DNA of 64,000 bases, taken from NCBI GenBank assembly GCA_964057225.1, contig OZ059897.1:12586001-12650000 (forward strand). Direction: 5' to 3'. The translations under genes and the position numbers were made by a program. The notes below the pieces were generated by a model. It did not search any database and was not told the origin of the DNA. It was given only the letters and a program-made list of their open reading frames with translations. Shown piece after piece: positions 47,201-64,000 of this stretch; within the stretch, counting starts at the first letter, position 1, and every line of letters starts with the position of its first letter. Origin of the DNA: Auanema rhodensis. Taxonomy: Eukaryota > Nematoda > Chromadorea > Rhabditida > Rhabditidae.

Positions 47201-50043
47201 AGAAATAGAATAAAGACAATAATTCGAGCATTAATAGCAGGAAGAACCTAGTAAGTTGGGACATACTATGCACTTACCTTTGTGGAATAATCTAAAGAGT
47301 GGTCAATTGGAAAATCAATGAGGAAAAAGGAAAAGAATTTAAAATTGAGAGAGCAATAGAGAAGCAGAACGTAAGCGATTAAGAGATGCAAAGGTTTTGA
47401 GAAAACGTTCATTACCACATCCAGAAATTTAAAAAAAAACTTTGAAGAATAATGGAAATTAAGAACTAGCTTAATTTACAAAGGATGTTGCTTGTATTAG
47501 GCAACTAGTTGAAGCAAAAAGTCAGGTAGCACAAAATTATTTGAAGTATCGAATCGTGAAAGTGTTGTCATGTGAGAGAAGCGGCAGTATAACCGAGCCT
47601 CAGATGGCCTTTTTCAATTGATGTTCTCTTTTATCCATAAAAGGTAGTCGAAATACAACAGAAAAGGCATTAGAGATTATGGGAATGCAGAAAAAAGTTC
47701 TGTTTAGGGAGAAAAATAGGAACTGACTAGAAGCGCAAGGGCAAATGTAGCTTCTGACAACTCTCACTCATGGGGCTCAGACTGAGTCTTAGCCCTTTCT
47801 CTCTCTCTTACTCACTCCTACTTTCTATTTCTCTCCATCATTCTCATTTTCGTCCTCGGGAGGGGCTAAAGCAGTAGCAGCTACTAGCTCTGGGTATATG
47901 TGTGTGAAGGTACACATACATATATATACAACGATATTGCCAATGCATAGCGCAGCTACCCATTGATCCAGGCCAGCTTCTGAAAAAAAAAGAAGAATAT
48001 GCTCGTGAATGTGTATTTCGATGTAGATGTCTTCCGTCAAATGAACGACAAAACGGGAAAGAGATTGACAGAAAACAAAGAGATGGAGGGACAGATGGGA
48101 AAAGAGAGGTATCGAGAGAAAGCAAGAGAAAATGGGAGAACAAGAGTAGAACATAAGAAGGATGGAAACTGCTAAGATAAAGATAAAGCTTCTGCCTGAA
48201 TGAGCTCCTAAAATGAGCATTTTGCTTGCTAAAGTTCAAATGTTTAAATTTGACAACAAGGATGCCAGCAATTCCATATATCTTGGGACAATTTTTCATC
48301 CAGAAAGAAAATACTATATAATTAGTTGACAGTAAAATTGTAATTTAAGATTAGAAGATCAAATATATGGATAATATATGGAAAATATATGGAATTAATA
48401 AATAAACATGAAAGTTGAACTTCAGCCTTCAGTTCAACTTGAAGAGCAATTTTTTCTTCAAATAAACGGAAACATGGCATTTTATAAGAAAGTATAATTG
48501 TTCTGAAATTGTTGTTTTCCTTCTCTCTAACCCATGAATACAATCTAAATTTATATAAAAAGTAATTCTCGATGAATGACGGTCAACATATTTTGTTACT
48601 TTAAGAAATGAATATGTCAACATGTTAAAAACCTAATTTTTCTTGTCTATCCATAATATCATTATTAGCAAAACTATTGTTGAAATATTTTAGTCATTCA
48701 TCTGAATCATATTGAATTTTTAAATAACTTCAGTTATACTATAAGAATAAGTAAAGAATTAAAGCTGTCAGTAGGGTAGACGAATACTACTTAGGTCTAT
48801 ATGAATAGAAGAAAAAATCAGGTGATGAAAGAATGTTTCAGAATAGTGCTAATGGAAACAAAAAAACACATCCTTTATTAGGATTTGTGAAAAGAATGAA
48901 GTTTTTTTCGGTATTTTGCAAGTACAAGTTGTTGTATGACAAAATTTTTTTGAAATTTTCAATTTCTCATCATCCTTTCTGATATAATTGAAGATATTTT
49001 AAAATTACAGTAAACTCTTTTAAATACTTTAGAAGCAGATACATACATACATATGATATATATGCTCGTCAGCTAACAAAGGCAAAGTTCATTTTCACAA
49101 CAACAGCTACGAAACTGCGGTTTCTTTTAGAATTAACATCAACATTACCATCACCTTTTTATATCATTCCAAATATACGAATTATACTTCATATCGTTAT
49201 CTCTAAAGTAGTTCCTATTCTTAATCAACTTATTCTAATCGATCTCCCTTTTTGTTCCATATCTTAGAATGTCATGTTCGTTATCCATACCATCGTCCTA
49301 TATATACTACAGGTAAAAGAAGATTATATAAGATTCATTATAGATATATTTAATAGTTATATCTCATTACTTTTCCATTACGTTGATGAAATTTTCCTGT
49401 ACTTTTGCATCATCTTTTCATTTTTGTAACATTGATTGGAGATTAGTTTGTTCTTTTATAATTTCTTTTTTCAAATAACTCTAAAAGAAACGACTGGTAG
49501 ACAGTCGGGTGCAAAGTTTAATGTTATAACTAGCATCACAATGTATATGGCGATAGCAGAATGCAATCGTTCGATTCATTCAGTGTCCTTGTCTTCATTT
49601 CACTTTGCCAGTACGTTTTAAGCGCAACAATGTTCATTACATGGTTTTATAAAGAAAATTGTATCATTATTATTGATTTTTCCTCAAGATGACCTATCCA
49701 TATACAATTAGCCATGTCTATTCCTTTATCTATTGATGTTGTTTTTCAATATGCACTTTTTCTTATCTATTTCAAATAACTCCATAGATAATGTGAATGA
49801 TAATATACAGCTCAAAATGAATTAATATGTTAAGTCTGTTAACCTTTTCTTTTTATAATTAACATTTTTTTTGAATATATAGTGTTTTAAGCGTGCATCT
49901 TCTCTTTATATCAGTGTTAAAAGTACGTATTTACTACGAAATCCTTATCTGATAAAAGAAACAAGCACGCCTATTTCGTTCTTCATATTCCTTTCACTAT
50001 CGTGCACTCGATAATTTCTATCGGAAATACTGCTTACAGAGAG

Positions 50044-55452
<5,409 letters not shown>

Positions 55453-55611
55453 ATAGATTTAAAAAACTAATTGTTTAAATTAAAATTCTTTTTTTTTTAA
55501 TAAATGTTTTTTGTTTTTTTTTCAGCATTACAATACACAATATTTTGATTTCTTAACGAACTTCGCTGCTGAATATTAATAATATTCAAAATGTTAAAAT
55601 AATTAATATTT
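55453..55611. other. Convergent 3' ends of metr-1 and the TFIIIC5-like gene
   Basis: Only 159 nt separate the two stop codons, so the 3' UTRs must be very short or overlap. AT-rich; AATAAA is present at 55499-55504 for the + strand mRNA. Confidence 0.6.
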
Positions 55612-57312
55612 TTAAAGATCATCGGTTATTTCCATGTCATCAACAACATCCAACTCTTTACTGGTTTTCTGAACATCTTCTTTAACCAATTCGCGTAAAT
55701 CTTCTAATGCTTCCTAAAAAACAAATTTAGATTTGGTTACGAAATTGTGACACTAACGCTGCTAATCCATCCTTTTGTAGGAATATCAACAGCATTACTA
55801 TAATCTTTCTTAAGAAGCATTTCTGCTTGGGGTAATTCAATATCAACAATACTGTACCACATTTGTCTTACTCTAGGTAGTTTTCCTAAAACCAGTTCCA
55901 ATTAGTATAACACAAAAAAAAAGATAGAAACCTGGTTGATAGACATAGTTTATCGGTTCATATTCAGAAAATCCTGCCCTTTCCGTTGAAACTTTTAGTC
56001 GTTGTCGTTCGGGAATCTTTGTATGTTGCCTAAACAAGGACTTATATATAGAGATGTATATGAAATTCAAAACAAACCTGAAAGTTACCATAAGAGTTTG
56101 ATACTTTTTAGCTGATAAATCTAGTCGAGGATCATAGCCAAACTTACACCATAAACGCCCCCAAGGACCCGAAGCAACATAAAACGCAAATTTTTGTAAT
56201 AACGATCTAAATTAACTTGATTTGAAAAAAAATTAAAATTTACAAAGTACTTTAATAAATTATCGTCTAGTCCAGTTTTATATTGAATAGCAACTCTGGT
56301 CCACATCGGTCGTTCTTGGAATATTTTTTCTAGCATTTTATGTGGCTCTTCGTTTTTGCATCTATTTCCAATATAATTAAAGAGCGTAGTTAGTATCAAA
56401 AATTACCTGAAGTTAGCGTCATTCACAGCATCCTCGGATGGTGCTGATGGAAATTCGTCTTCAGCATGAACATTAACAGATAAAGCTTTTCTTTCTACCC
56501 GTAAATCTTAAAATAATCCAGAAACGTTATATATTCTTTTTTCAAATTTACTTTGTCCATGACCAACTTTCTTCTTTGTTTTTTCTATACTGATATCAGT
56601 TTCTCGATGCAAAATTTTTGTAGACGGTGAATTATATCTGTAACAATTTAATATAAAAATTATTTGCTTTTCATACTTACCGGCTAAACTGATAAGGAGG
56701 TAAAAATAGTTGGGTGTATCCAGGCAACTTATCTTGTTTCTCCCACCAGCATAAGGCGGAAGGTAAGTCCAAAGGAATTAAGCGAGGAATAAGATCATCA
56801 TGAATATCCGTATTTAATCTTTTTTTTACTGGCAAATATTGAAAATCGCACATTGAATCAAAGTCATAAACCATTGATATCTAAGGAAAAAAATAATTTA
56901 TAAGTAAACAAAATACAAATACCAATCCTAAACATTTCGTTTCAACAACTTCTGGATTTTTCTTTTTTCGTCGTACTTTCATAACAAGCCTCAGAGTTCC
57001 CGATGTTACCTAAACTGAACAGTCTATAACTTTTGAATTGATGTTACTCACTTTAGCATCTATTTTTCTATCGGCAACTAGACAACTTGTATAAGGATTT
57101 TCGGGAGTATGTCTTAACTCTAATGGTCTTCCAGCAAAATGATTCTGAAGAGCAGATACTTATAATTATAATAACGATCTGATTACTTGAGACATTTGAT
57201 TTAATCCTCCAAGAGTTTCCAAACCTCGCTCCAAATTTTCAATAATTCCTGGGTACTGTACTAAAACCAATTCATTTAGAGCTAATGGTTCATCATTGAA
57301 TTGTGAAATCAT
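55612..57312 (-). CDS. GTF3C5: General transcription factor IIIC subunit 5 (TFIIIC63-like)
   Basis: TFIIIC binds the internal A and B boxes of tRNA genes and recruits TFIIIB and RNA polymerase III. Eleven exons: 57187-57312, 57052-57144, 56923-57009, 56681-56880, 56552-56637, 56407-56506, 56251-56361, 56078-56206, 55932-56029, 55758-55885, 55612-55713; all in frame, 419 aa. Family features are an N-terminal LVLVQYPGII segment, VYDFDSMCDFQYLP, LPPYQFSR and the conserved GPWGRLWCKFGYDPR block. The C-terminus is acidic, as in relatives. The ATG follows immediately after a TTCAG acceptor, fitting trans-splicing of a downstream operon gene. The exon 7 donor (GTACTT after 56251) was chosen to keep the family frame. 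Confidence 0.88.
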
Positions 57313-57468
57313 CTGAAGAATTTTTTTTTATTAATTTGTTCATTATGTGCAATAAATATGAAGACGATGAAAACGGTTATTGTTCCATTAATACAAAAAG
57401 TTTAATGCAAAGTTTCAAGATTGATGATTATTTACAAAGCTAAACGATATAGGTAAGATATGCAACAT
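57313..57468 (-). promoter_or_regulatory. Intercistronic region of a likely two-gene operon
   Basis: 156 nt between the SNAPC3-like stop and the TFIIIC5-like ATG on the same strand. It holds a poly(A)-type ATTAAA (57401-57406), a T-rich run downstream of it, and TTCTTCAG abutting the ATG. This matches nematode operon spacing and SL2-type acceptor layout. The actual leader used cannot be seen. Confidence 0.6.
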
Positions 57469-59120
57469 TCAAACAAATAAAATTCTGTTGATTTGATAGT
57501 AAGGATAAGCTCTAAAAGATCCAATTTTCACTCCATGGGAGAAATTGAACTCTGCGAAACATTCATCACAAAACAATACTGAGGGAGCTGGAAGACGTTC
57601 ACACTCTTCTACACGATAACTGTAATAACGTCGTCAAATTAAAATAATTAAACGTACAAACATACGTAGCATAATTCTGTTTGCAACCAGCACACTTAGC
57701 GTCTCCACCTTTCTCATAAGCAAGAATAGGATATTTAGCAATGTCCTGAACATAAAAAAATGAATAAATAAGAAAGAAACACAGTAGTTAACCTGTACAT
57801 CCGATTTATGCATCAGTCTAAGATCGTGGAATATCAGAAGATGCTCACAAGTTCCGGAATGTTGAAAAATATAAGGTTGTCCTAGTCTTAAATTAAATAA
57901 TATTTTGGATTAATTTTGTCTTCTTTACCGTAATTTTAAATCAATAATTTTAACATCAGCCATAGGTTGATGAAAAACTTGATCAAAGCATTTTTTCCTG
58001 CTCATAAACTCACGTATAGGTCTGAAAATTACAATAAAATGTGGTTCAGTTCAAATATATGCTCACTTTGATATATCCTCGTTTCGAGGGTTACTGTAGT
58101 CAATATAAAAAACGTCGTTGATAAAAATGAAAGATGATGGATACTGCATCATGGTAGAATATTGCATATCATAAGGTTCTAACTCTTTCCCTTCTTCTAA
58201 CGGCACAATCATATCCGATACACATTTCTGAAATATAAATACTGAGAAAATAACAGAGTAAAACATTACTAATTGTTTCCTTAAACTATCTAGTGTACTC
58301 TCTCCACGAAGCACGAACTTGGAATGAGGTTGCATCTATACAAAAAGATAAACACAAGTAACAAATACGCAACTTACTATTCGACTACACCTAGCTTCTT
58401 GATGAGACAATATTTTATTATTAGGAACAATAGCACTTACTGTAATTATTATGTCTTTTTTTGTTACTTGGTTCCATTGCGGCATTTCTCTTCGTAGCTG
58501 AAATGATCATATGCTAGCAAGTAATTGAAGCTACTGAAACCAACACCAAGAGCATAGTCTTCAAACTTGTCATACTTCATAGTTCTCAAATAATTTGATT
58601 TCTTTTGAGGATTTTGCATGAGTTTTAAATTTTTCTCTACGTGACTGAATTTAAAATTTTTAAAAAAAATTGCCATAATGTGGTCTACCTATGAACTCGA
58701 ATCTTTTCTGGTCTTAAATTTTCACTAACATCATCCTGCATATCATCATCATATAATTTTCTCGGATTATACTCTCCGTCAATCAAATTGTTTAAACTAA
58801 AACAATTACATAAATATTGCATCTATACAGACTTCTTACGATATTTCCTTTTCAAAAATATGCTTAGCGGCTTTTTCTGAGCATCCAGAATATTCAACAA
58901 AATCATGTACTAGTTGCAACGCATGATAATCTTCTTCTTTGAGCACGACATCAGACGTAGGTCTGCCTAGGGCACCTGAACAATCAGGTATAACAATTTT
59001 AATGGCACCAAACTCACTTCGTAGGGTAAAATCAGTTTGCCAAGCTTCCTCTAAAAATTCACGAAGGTTTATAATCGGGGATATGAACCATTGTTCATCA
59101 GATTTGAACTTCCGATCCAT
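57469..59120 (-). CDS. SNAPC3: snRNA-activating protein complex subunit 3 (SNAP50)-like
   Basis: SNAPc binds the proximal sequence element of snRNA promoters used by RNA polymerases II and III. Ten exons: 58840-59120, 58689-58796, 58545-58644, 58378-58497, 58270-58335, 58067-58227, 57929-58021, 57793-57886, 57666-57745, 57469-57619; all in frame, 417 aa, close to the human 411. Recognition rests on the C-terminal half: FIFINDVFYID, ADVKIIDLKLRLGQPYIFQH, GTCEHLLIFHDLRLMH, and the zinc-binding KCAGCKQNY and VLFCDECFAEFNF. Exon 3 ends at a GTTGGT donor. It is upstream of and on the same strand as the TFIIIC5-like gene. Confidence 0.88.
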
Positions 59121-59354
59121 CGTTCTGACTTGAATTTAGACCATTTTCTGACTCAGCAACAAGTAAACCCGTATATGAAGCTAAATTTCAAACATAATTT
59201 CAGAGTATACGCCTTTGCACAACATTTGCGCTTAGCTACTTGGCGCGTTTGAAGGGTGAAGTTCAAAAATTTATTAGACGCAACATCGTTTTAGATATAT
59301 TAAGCTTGATTTTTTTTGCATATTCATTTTCATCAAAAATTATAGTCCATCAAG
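59121..59354. promoter_or_regulatory. Shared divergent promoter of the SNAPC3-like operon and prp-21
   Basis: 234 nt between two divergent start codons. Each side has a possible trans-splice acceptor (TATAG at 59341-59345 on +; AAGTCAG just before the - strand ATG). A small GC patch (GCGCTTAGCTACTTGGCGCG near 59228-59248) lies in the centre. Promoter function follows from geometry. Confidence 0.6.
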
Positions 59355-61995
59355 ATGGTTCTGGCTCCGGTAGTTTCCAATCGTGAAGAAGATTCTATGA
59401 ATAATGAACCTTCTCTCAGTGGTAAAAGTATTATTGGTTTAATTTACCCCCCACCAGATATTCGAAGTAAGTTACATTTCTATAGTCAATTGCTCAAGTA
59501 TTTATATAATTCATTTCAATTTTGTTTTTTAAAGCTATTGTTGACAAGACAGCATCTTTTGTTGCACGTAATGGTACAGAGTTCGAAAACAAAATTAGAG
59601 AAAAAGAATCAAATAATCCTAGATTCAGCTTTTTGAGTCCAACAGATCCATATCATGCTTATTATCGGCATAAGGTTTGCAATTATAAGTTTAATCATGA
59701 TATTAAATTTTAATTTTTATAGGTAAAAGATTGTCAAGAAGGAAAAAATGACATTGCTCCTGCTCCCAAGCCTGTTGTGCCTGATGCAGTAAAAGAAGCT
59801 ATAAAAAAGGCAGAGTTTGTTCCTACTAAAGCTCCACCTGCGTTCGAATTTAGTGCTGATCCTGCTACCATTAATGCTTATGACTTGTAAGTTTCATTTT
59901 TTCTCTCAACAGTATTAATTCCTTTTCAGGGATTTGATCCGCACTACAGCTATATTTGTTGCGAGAAATGGACGACAATTCTTGACTCAAGTTATGACAA
60001 GAGAAGCTAGAAATTATCAATTCGACTTTTTAAAACCTGCTCATTCAAATTTTAGTTACTTCACTAAATTGGTTGAACAGTACACTAAGGTATCATCAGT
60101 ATCATTACTTTTTTTTATATATTATTTAGGTTATTATCCCACCAAACAATATTATATCTACTTTGGCCTCTGATAAAAACAGTTCGAAAGCGTTAATGGA
60201 GGAAATCAAATATCGTGTAGCTTGGGAAAAACATCAGAAGACATTGAAAGATAAAGAGGAGAAAGAAGCCGAAAAGGTTCTTAATGAAGACTTATGAAAG
60301 TTAATTAGTGATTTAAAGGAACGATTGGCATATGCTGCGATTGATTGGCATGATTTTGTTGTTGTTCAGACTGTAGACTTTCAACCTGGAGATAATGGTA
60401 ATGTTAATTTCTGAATAATAACACATATTCTAATTTAAGCAAATCTACCTGGATTATGTACTCCTTCGGATGTTGGTGCTAGAATTCTTTTAGAACAGAG
60501 ACAAGAAATGAATAAAACAGCTGGTGAAGCTGTTGAAATGGATATGGAAGAATCTGATAGTGAGGATGAAAGTGATCAAGGAAAATCAGAGGTATCTGGT
60601 AAAATAACTTTACTTATTTGATTTTTTCCATATAGGTTGTTCAACCAGAAGTTATTCGACCAACTCCGGAGTTCACTGCACCTCTGCCACCTACAAAACA
60701 AAAAGATATTATCGTTCGCGATTACGATCCAAAAAGTAGAAACTTTTCAAGATTTGTATATATTTTATCTTTTTAGCAATGCACAAAACGAAAAAGGCTA
60801 CCGAGAAATATCTTATTTCTCCTCTTACTGGAGAGAGAGTGCCTTCAGACAAATTGGAAGAACACGTCAGGTATGTTTTATATTCAGCCTTGTTTATTAC
60901 TATATTCACTTAAGATATAATACTGTTGATTCTCAATATTTGGAAGGCCGCGATCGCTTTGCTAATGATCGTGCTACAGATGAACCAGTTCTTGCTCCTG
61001 GTGCTGATATTAGTCGTAATCTTGGAAAGTGAGTTCATTGCAAATTTTAAAATTTATTCGATTCATTTTCAGCTTCGCTGAACGTCGTTCTGATATTTTC
61101 GGTGTTGGAGCTGCTGGAGCTGAGCAGACAGTTATTGGAAGAAAATTGGGTGAAGAAGAACAGGCTCCTATGAATACGAAGGTTTCCATCCCATTGTTCT
61201 CATTTCCTATATTTTTATTTTTTAGCATATATGGGATGGCTCTGAAGAAACTAGAGAAATACACACACAAAGGGTTCAAAATCAAATCACTCTTGGTATT
61301 AATAAAATTAATATATGGATATTAAATAGTAATATCTTTTCAGATCAACAAATTCATGAAATTCAACGACAACATGGCTATATTCAGGACCCGTCGAAAG
61401 AACGTATTGGAGCGCAGCCTATTCCTAAACCTGTAAGTTAGTGATTAGGGAGAGTTTTACATTTGTTATAGCCCCCACCAAGCGCTGCTGCTTTGCCAAT
61501 CCCACAGCGTGCTCCAGTTCCACGTCCACCTCCAGCTGCTGTATCTGCTCCCCCACCCATGAACGAAGGACCTCCAGCCAAACGTCAAAGAACAGAAGAT
61601 GACTTAGAGCCTGAAAATTCTTGGCTGGAACGAGTGTCTGGAATTGTAGATCTTCGAATTCAACTACCTGTTGCTCCTGATCTCGGTATGGACGGTTCTA
61701 TAATTGCTCTTCAAATTGATATAAAATCAACTGTAAGTGAAGAAAGTTTGAGTTGCACATAGTGTTTGGTTTTCAGGTTGGAGAGATGAAACAAAAAATC
61801 CAGGAAGTTAGTAATATGCCAATAGCTAAGCAAAAACTTAATTTTGATGTAAGCTGTAATTTTTTATTTAACATTTATTAAAAATAATTTCAGGGATTCT
61901 TCTTGAAAGACCAACTGTCTCTTGCATTTTATAATTTAAATAATCTTTCGTTGGTAACTGTTCAAGTTAAAGAAAGAGGAGGAAAAAATAAATAA
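59355..61995 (+). CDS. prp-21: Splicing factor 3A subunit 1 (SF3A120)
   Basis: Component of the U2 snRNP SF3a complex needed for branch-site recognition. Sixteen exons: 59355-59466, 59535-59674, 59723-59886, 59930-60089, 60130-60276, 60319-60397, 60440-60591, 60636-60735, 60777-60870, 60915-61028, 61073-61181, 61226-61295, 61344-61432, 61472-61732, 61777-61848, 61894-61995; all in frame, 654 aa. The first SURP module is TASFVARNGTEFENKI (about 38-86) and the second TAIFVARNGRQFLTQV (about 139-195). The middle has RSDIFGVGAAG and IWDGS motifs, then a Pro-rich stretch (about 511-545). A C-terminal ubiquitin-like domain ends in the basic GGKNK. Human SF3A1 is 793 aa, so linkers are shorter here. 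Confidence 0.95.
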
Positions 61996-62890
61996 GTATT
62001 TTTTGTTGTGTTATTGTCTCATAATCTAATTTACTATAATTTCTCACCTCGATATTTGTTTTAGTAAGTTGTCATGTTCTTTGGCACAGATAAATATGTT
62101 CCTTCAACACTCTACTTGTTTGAAACAAATGATCACTTCTGTATTATTGCTTTGATTTTTTGTTTTTTGTACCATTTCCAATTTCTTTATGAGCATTTCC
62201 AATGTGATACTTGCAAGTTTTCGCACTGGCAAACAACATGAGGATATACTACAGAGAATGCGAATGGTGTTTTTATACATAATCTTATCTATGTACTCTT
62301 CCTCTAGTGGGATGCCCAATTATATATTTCATTACATCTTACGTACATGTTAATAGTTATGTTGTAGAAAAGCTTGTGAAAACATTGCAATCTTCCTAAC
62401 TCTTCCGAGAAAAGAAGAAAAACAGAAATTCTTGATAAATGTGACGAAGCTCTTGTTAATTCTTTTTAGACGATAACACATTGTTGCCTTCTCGTTAATA
62501 AACAGTTTCAAGCATAATCTGATATATAAGCAAATGGTGAAGCTCTGTTGAATAATATCCAAAAAAAGAAAAATATAATATATTGAATTTGATTATTTTA
62601 CAAAAAAACAATTTAAAGGTGAATTTGTTGTTAAATGATATCATTATAGTTATGTACATAAGTGTTTTAAAGTAATAGAGACAGAATATATATAACTATA
62701 TACAAGAAAAAAACTTAAACCAAACACAGAAAGACATACAAAGACAACTGCAAAATAAATATTGGAGCAAAAAAAAATTAACAAGAAACAGAGTTATGCC
62801 TTTAGTATGAGGTGTCAGTATAACATGTTTTTTAATAACATATTGACTCTTGGAGCATAATCTTAAAGAATAATAAGTTTTCTTATGTTT
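61996..62890. other. Convergent intergenic region, no gene seen
   Basis: Holds the 3' flanks of prp-21 and of the zinc-finger gene. Short open frames have no family features. Confidence 0.6.
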
Positions 62891-64000
62891 TTAAAGTGTT
62901 CGAGCTCGAGGTTTTGTAGCATCAATATCGAGATCCATAGGTTCAGTAGTAGTAGTAGTAGTAGTAGTCTGTGATAACGTTCTCGGTCTTCCGTACAACA
63001 ATTCAGAATCATGTACAGTTGTTCTATCAAGATCATCAGCTCTGAAGAAAAAGCGATAAATAATCCTATTTCACGGTCTTCGTTTCCTCGTGATGAGGGT
63101 TTGATATTTTTAGTTTTTAAGAGAATGGAAGAACCAGAAGAAGGTAGTTATCAATGATCTGATAAGCATACCATATAGGATAAACAAATAAAGGAAGACA
63201 AATGAAAAAATAGTAAGATAAGGTGAAATGAAATAGCCTCTTTCCATGAAATGGACACGAAATTTACTATACGAAGTAGAGAATTTCAAAATGATAAGTA
63301 AATTAAATTTCAACTTCGCTTTCACTTTTATGACTCTGAATATTCATATAGTATCTCACACTTACTTATTTACTTCAATATTTTGATGCCGTTTGATGTG
63401 TTTCTCCAGCATAGCTGGTGATTTTGCAACATGTCTACAGAATTGGCATTTACGTGTTCCTAAATAAGATATGGAATTAGGTATCGAATTTCCGTAAATT
63501 GTTTTACCTTGATCAATAGTGGTTGGCAAAGCAATACCGTGTCTGTAGTACTTATGGAAATGAATGTAACGAGCTTCTCTTGTTGTGAATTGACAGCCAG
63601 CAATATCACATCTAAAATATAGTGTTATTTGAAAAGTTGTAAGCTTGAAAATATTACTTGATTGGTGGATTTCTGTGATAAATTGTAACGTGATAGGAGA
63701 CAGAGTTATATCTACCATATACTTTTTTGCATACTGTACATCTAAATCCTTGTTCAGTTTTCTCAATGTATTTTTTGTTTCGACACCATCCTAAGAAATC
63801 CGATTCATTTGCATTTTCTATGAAAAATATTTACCTTCGTTATCTGTGCTTGGAATGATCACGTCTCCCATATTGTCATATGGTTCATCAACGTCAGCCG
63901 AGTTCGAAGGCTTACGATCCCGTGATTTTTTCTTAGTGACTTTATCTTCAGCAACCATTTCAACTTGTTGAGCATGGCTCATGTTATTCAATGCCAAAAT
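62891..64000 (-). CDS. C2H2 zinc-finger protein, C-terminal part (5' end outside window)
   Basis: Exons: 63835-64000 (cut by the window), 63658-63790, 63508-63611, 63366-63459, 62891-63041; all in frame. A basic N-terminal stretch (TKKKSRDRKPS) precedes three C2H2 fingers: FRCTVCKKVYGRYNSVSYH..., CDIAGCQFTTREARYIHFH... and CQFCRHVAKSPAMLEKHIKRH. The middle finger has four residues between its cysteines. The tail has eight Thr in a row and ends RARTL. A Met at 63980-63982 could be the start, but the frame stays open to the edge. A nuclear DNA-binding role is likely from the fingers; no specific member recognised. Confidence 0.85.
62945..62968 (+). repeat. Trinucleotide repeat (AGT)8, coding poly-Thr on - strand
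   Basis: Eight AGT units; on the - strand these are eight ACT (Thr) codons inside the last exon of the zinc-finger gene. A pure repeat of this kind is expected to vary in length. Confidence 0.9.

Larger units (their letters stand above)
41026..50043. other. 9 kb divergent intergenic region between K2P and metr-1
   Basis: No multi-exon gene was found. It contains a likely 5' untranslated exon of the K2P gene (41116-41161), a repeated 23-mer, GA and C tracts, and several GC-richer islands (about 43866-43985, 44450-44660, 45040-45150, 45660-45970, 46450-46800, 47750-48200) separated by AT-rich DNA. The islands may be cis-regulatory modules; coding was not supported. ACTGCTTACAG before 50040 is a likely spliced-leader acceptor for metr-1. 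Confidence 0.5.

Noticed and set aside
47825-48299. 131- and 151-aa - strand ORFs
   Set aside because: Pyrimidine-rich low-complexity frames overlapping each other; no family features.

Overview
This window is nuclear DNA from a nematode. The evidence is AT-rich sequence, many short introns (about 45-60 nt) with GTAAGT/GTATGT donors and TTTTCAG acceptors, splice acceptors placed just upstream of start codons as expected for spliced-leader trans-splicing, one likely two-gene operon, and worm-type genes such as unc-52/perlecan and a TWK potassium channel. From memory, unc-52, metr-1 and prp-21 all lie on C. elegans chromosome II, so this is probably the equivalent chromosome. I cannot name the species. 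Exon models were built by hand; for most genes every junction was checked for reading-frame continuity.

Layout. 494-20875 (+): the 3' half of unc-52/perlecan, with a long Ig array, an alternative medium C-terminus at 8150, and a long C-terminus with Ig, laminin-G, EGF and acidic segments ending at 20875. Nested on the opposite strand in its 5.6 kb intron is a small gene (15265-18268, -) for a secreted precursor with four related peptides between KR sites. 24391-26890 (+): an unrecognised 598-aa secreted protein. 29060-30307 (+): a small single-pass membrane protein. 30801-32707 (-) and 33890-41025 (-): two genes sharing an unrecognised C-terminal region; the second joins it in frame to a two-pore potassium channel, giving about 1225 aa. 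41-50 kb: a 9 kb stretch with no convincing gene. 50044-55452 (+): cobalamin-dependent methionine synthase (metr-1). 59120 to 55612 (-): SNAPC3-like and TFIIIC subunit 5-like genes, 156 nt apart and probably an operon. 59355-61995 (+): splicing factor SF3A1 (prp-21), divergent from that operon. 62891-64000 (-): a C2H2 zinc-finger protein cut by the window end.

How the genes relate. unc-52 makes the muscle basement-membrane proteoglycan, and its alternative exons would vary the Ig array. The SNAPC3/TFIIIC5 pair links two parts of small-RNA transcription, with a spliceosome gene across a 234-nt shared promoter region. The most unusual items are the nested four-peptide precursor, a pair of apparently mutually exclusive half-Ig exons in unc-52 flanked by TGCATG sites, and the duplicated orphan region fused to the potassium channel.
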